A stretch of 7,578 nucleotides of DNA, taken from contig CAMOGZ010000065.1 of the NCBI GenBank assembly GCA_946614405.1, forward strand, positions 1 to 7,578. The letters are read 5' to 3'. Below the pieces are notes generated by a model. It had not been told where the DNA came from and searched no databases. It worked only from the letters and a program-made list of their open reading frames with translations. This document shows, one piece after another, positions 5,238 to 7,578 of this stretch. This DNA is from an uncultured Eubacterium sp. (GTDB lineage Bacteria > Bacillota > Clostridia > Peptostreptococcales > Anaerovoracaceae). Position 1 is the stretch's first letter. The number at the start of each line of letters is the position of its first letter. A program made the position numbers and the translations under genes.

Positions 5238-6323
5238 ATGGAAACCATCGAAAGCAAATTCTTTAAACACTACCGCCCGGACTTTGTGCGGCTGGAGGCC
5301 TTCGGCTTCCGCAAATCCGGGGAGGAATACTTATGGAGCAGCCCATTCCTGGACGGTGCCTTCCTGGCGGAGCTGACGATCCACGAGGACGGCAACGTAT
5401 CCGGCAGAGTCCTGGATGCCGACACCGAAGAAGAGTACCTTCCCATCCGAAACCGGATGCAGTTCGGCGGATTCGTGGGGGCTGTCCGGGATGCCTACGA
5501 TGATCTGCTGGCGGAAGTGGCCGATGGAGCCTTCCGGCCGGTGGACTTTGTGCTGGAGCAGAGCAACCGCATCGCGGGGCTGATCCGTGAGGTCTATGGC
5601 GATGCCCCGGAATTCCCTTGGGAGAAGTACCCGGGCAATGCCATCTTCCGGCACCAGCAGAATGAGAAATGGTACGCCGCGCTGCTCACCGTGGACAAAG
5701 GCAAACTGGAAGGGACCCGGGAATCTCTGGGCGAAGTAGAAGTACTCAACCTGAAAATGCCAACAGAGGAGATCCCAGAGTTGACAAAGCGGCCGGGCAT
5801 CTATACAGCCTGGCACATGAATAAAAAACACTGGATCAGCGTGATTCTGGATGATACGCTGGAGGACCAGCCCGTGATGGAACTGGTGGCCAGAAGCCAC
5901 AGCCTCACTGCCGGGGGCAAAGGGTCCGGAAAAAAGGTCCAGGGAGATTCCTGGATCATCCCCGCCAATCCCAAATACTACGATGTTGCCGCCGGCTTTG
6001 CCGGAGGACGGACCATCTGGTGGCATCAGCATACGGCGGTGAAGACCGGCGACACCGTCTTCATTTATTACGGCGTCCCCTACTCCGCTATCATGTTCCG
6101 ATGCCGGGTCCTGGAGGCTGCCGTGCCCCTGGCCGGGACCGACCTGCGCCCTGACGAGATCAAGCCCAGTCACAAGCAGTTCATGCGCCTTGCCCTGATG
6201 GAGACCTACCCAAAAGACCGGTATCCCCTGTCCTTCATGAAGGCCCACGGAGGCTCCGCCATCCGCAGCGCACGGCGACTGCCGGCAGAACTGGAGAAGG
6301 CGATGGAGGGCAGTCCTCGCTGA
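5238..6323 (+). CDS. YjbR/MmcQ-family protein fused to a C-terminal EVE (PUA-like) domain
   Basis: This 361-residue cytoplasmic protein appears to have three parts. Residues 1-115 resemble the N-terminal extension seen in many Clostridia YjbR proteins. Residues 125-223 form a YjbR/MmcQ domain, a CyaY-like fold often called DNA-binding, with YPGNAIFRHQQNEKWYA (131-147) and GIYTAWHMNKKHWISVILDD (187-206). After a Gly/Lys-rich linker (225-237), residues 238-352 look like an EVE domain: WIIPANPKYYD (239-249), IWWHQ (260-264) and KTGDTVFIYYGVPYSAI (269-285). EVE domains belong to the PUA/YTH-like group that reads modified bases in DNA or RNA. The start ATG lies five bases after the upstream stop; GGAG at 5220-5223 is rather far, so translation may be coupled. 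The combined role is unknown; binding of a modified nucleic acid is an inference. Confidence 0.82.
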   Translation: METIESKFFKHYRPDFVRLEAFGFRKSGEEYLWSSPFLDGAFLAELTIHEDGNVSGRVLDADTEEEYLPIRNRMQFGGFVGAVRDAYDDLLAEVADGAFRPVDFVLEQSNRIAGLIREVYGDAPEFPWEKYPGNAIFRHQQNEKWYAALLTVDKGKLEGTRESLGEVEVLNLKMPTEEIPELTKRPGIYTAWHMNKKHWISVILDDTLEDQPVMELVARSHSLTAGGKGSGKKVQGDSWIIPANPKYYDVAAGFAGGRTIWWHQHTAVKTGDTVFIYYGVPYSAIMFRCRVLEAAVPLAGTDLRPDEIKPSHKQFMRLALMETYPKDRYPLSFMKAHGGSAIRSARRLPAELEKAMEGSPR

Positions 6324-6377
6324 GACTCGTCATTTCGTCAATAATAATTGGAATCTCACGAAATCAAATAATTAAAA
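6324..6377. other. Short A/T-rich spacer with a weak inverted repeat
   Basis: ATTTCGT (6332-6338) and ACGAAAT (6358-6364) are perfect inverted copies with a 19-base loop. TGAGA (6321-6325) and TCTCA (6354-6358) could pair instead. No T-tract follows and no gene is seen. This may be a transcript-end structure or chance. Confidence 0.3.
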
Positions 6378-6416
6378 GGCTGCGGTGCAATGGGCAAAGC
6401 TCATCACATCGCAGCC
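6378..6416. terminator. Bidirectional hairpin terminator between convergent genes
   Basis: GGCTGCGGTG (6378-6387) pairs with CATCGCAGCC (6407-6416) with one G-U pair. After a 2x2 internal loop, ATGGGC pairs with GCTCAT around an AAA loop, allowing one more G-U and one A-T pair. On the minus strand it is followed by TTTTAATTATTT, on the plus strand by ATTCTTATT. It lies between the YjbR-EVE stop and the surface-protein stop, so it can serve both, with the leftward direction looking stronger. Confidence 0.75.
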
Positions 6417-6430
6417 ATTCTTATTACTGC

Positions 6431-7578
6431 TTACTTCTTAATTTTTACTGTTTTCACTGAAGACCATGCGCCATAGTAGGTCTTGCCGCTGACCTTTTTG
6501 AAGGCCCGGACTCTCACCTGATACTTTTTCCCTTTCTTCAGTTTCTTAATAGTCAGTTTGGTCTTTGTGACGGTTTTGGTCTTCCACTTGGAAGTCCCTT
6601 TGATACGATATGCAACCTGGTATTTCACTCCGCCCTTTGCGGCCTTAAACTTAACTGTCATCTTTTTCTTCGCTGGTTTCACCGAAGAGAGTTGCACTTT
6701 GGCCGGCACAATGTTGAATGAGATCGGTAATGGATCATGTCCGGCATATCGGCCAAGGAAGATGATCTGACCGCTGTGTTTTCCGATGTTCTTCCGGTTG
6801 GTCTTCCAGACGACTTTATAATCTGTACCCTCCATTAGAAGTTCTTCAACATATTCCGACAGTTCCCAGTCTTCAAATTCTGCCGTGACAGAGTAGCGCG
6901 GAATCTTTGTTTTCCCATTGTATGTAAAAGATTTCTGCCAGACATCCACATATACCCAGGCTTCACTGCGGTCGTAGTCAGAGGATTCAATATCAAATGT
7001 CACAATCTTGATTCCGGTGTATTCACCGATTCCTTCGATTAGGATCAATCCATCAGAAGAAATGTTTTCTCCGTAAAGGATTTCGAAATCTGTGTTTTCA
7101 ATGAGTTCTTTCCCATCGTAAGTCACTGTTACCTTTGGACGGACCTGCTCTCCGGTGTAGAGATATATCTCTGTAGAATCCAGCTTTACCGCAGCGTCCT
7201 CGATGTCGATTCCTGAATCTTTCCGGTATGTGAATGTCACAGAGTTGTCTTCTCCGATTGCAAGATCTTTGCTATCCTCGATTGGAAAATAACCTTCAAT
7301 GGCTACAGCCTTGAGTTTGATGGTCTCACCAGCAGGTGCCGTACCAGAAGTGCTCTCCCGCAGCTGATTCCCCTCTTCATCTTCATAATAGACGGTGTAG
7401 GTGCATGCTTCATTGGTGATCGTCACGGAGAATGTATCGGTACAACCGCTATACAATGCGATTGCCTCGTTTTCGCCCAGTTTCCGCTCCTGAATCCAGC
7501 AAGTCATCCCTTCTGTAATCTCTGCTGTTGTCCCATCCTGATAGGTCACCGACAAAACCATGCCTGACGGATCAAGTG
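6431..7578 (-). CDS. Secreted multi-domain surface protein (Ig-like / MucBP-like / Fn3), C-terminal part
   Basis: The frame is open through the right edge: codons upstream of the ATG at 7561 read LDPSG, so that ATG is internal and the gene starts outside the window. Numbering from that ATG (376 residues), residues 1-52 resemble the end of a bacterial Ig-like repeat (VTYQDGTTAEITEG). Residues 54-113 resemble a MucBP repeat (YTVYYEDEEGNQL, then IEGYFP). Residues 125-191 and about 200-284 resemble the 'YTGxxxxPxVTVTYxGKxL' repeats of Clostridia surface proteins, and 286-376 a fibronectin type III domain ending in a Lys-rich tail. There is no LPXTG sorting motif, so attachment, if any, must come from the missing N-terminal part. 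The stretch is visibly richer in A/T than its neighbours. A role in adhesion or matrix binding is inferred from the domain types only. Confidence 0.85.
   Translation of the reverse strand, partial: LDPSGMVLSVTYQDGTTAEITEGMTCWIQERKLGENEAIALYSGCTDTFSVTITNEACTYTVYYEDEEGNQLRESTSGTAPAGETIKLKAVAIEGYFPIEDSKDLAIGEDNSVTFTYRKDSGIDIEDAAVKLDSTEIYLYTGEQVRPKVTVTYDGKELIENTDFEILYGENISSDGLILIEGIGEYTGIKIVTFDIESSDYDRSEAWVYVDVWQKSFTYNGKTKIPRYSVTAEFEDWELSEYVEELLMEGTDYKVVWKTNRKNIGKHSGQIIFLGRYAGHDPLPISFNIVPAKVQLSSVKPAKKKMTVKFKAAKGGVKYQVAYRIKGTSKWKTKTVTKTKLTIKKLKKGKKYQVRVRAFKKVSGKTYYGAWSSVKTVKIKK

Noticed and set aside
5331..6248. A 305-codon minus-strand frame opposite the YjbR-EVE gene
   Set aside because: The plus-strand protein has two recognisable domains and upstream signals; the minus frame has none.

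Overview
The window looks like chromosomal DNA of a moderately GC-rich Clostridia member, most likely a gut Lachnospiraceae-type anaerobe. The signs are strong AGGAGG-type ribosome sites, sigma-A style promoters (TATAAT with 17-base spacers), anaerobic cobalamin nucleotide-loop genes, an AzgA-type purine permease and a Clostridia-style MucBP/Fn3 surface protein. No rRNA, tRNA, IS element, integrase or CRISPR array is visible. The taxon is inferred from gene style, not proven.

Region 1 (1-1704, minus strand): cobT, cobU and the first codons of cobS form a tightly packed operon transcribed leftward, with stop/start overlaps at both junctions. It builds and attaches the lower-ligand nucleotide loop of cobalamin. 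A compact divergent promoter region (1705-1844) carries one promoter for cobT, with an operator-like 20-base palindrome at its predicted transcription start, and one for the rightward transporter gene. The cobT leader is far too short for a cobalamin riboswitch.

Region 2 (1845-4209, plus strand): an EamA/DMT-family transporter is followed by an NCS2/AzgA-type purine permease. In the 79-base gap, a terminator-like hairpin carries in its loop the -10 box of a near-consensus promoter, so one stretch appears to stop the first gene and start the second.

Region 3 (4210-4408): an intergenic cluster of palindromes built from six alternating copies or variants of CAGTGGTGG. It probably holds back-to-back terminators for convergent genes, but the copies can also pair in mutually exclusive ways.

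Region 4 (4409-6323): a minus-strand membrane-anchored protein of unknown function and a plus-strand two-gene unit are divergently transcribed from a 119-base region with two promoters. The plus unit is a 59-residue single-pass membrane protein (5053-5232) followed 5 bases later by a YjbR-EVE fusion protein. A long bidirectional hairpin (6378-6416) closes this unit.

Region 5 (6431-7578, minus strand): the C-terminal part of a secreted, multi-domain Ig-like/MucBP/Fn3 surface protein. Its reading frame stays open through the right edge of the window.

The most noteworthy items are the YjbR-EVE fusion with its small membrane partner, the CAGTGGTGG palindrome cluster, the promoter inside a terminator loop, and the palindrome over the cobT start site.
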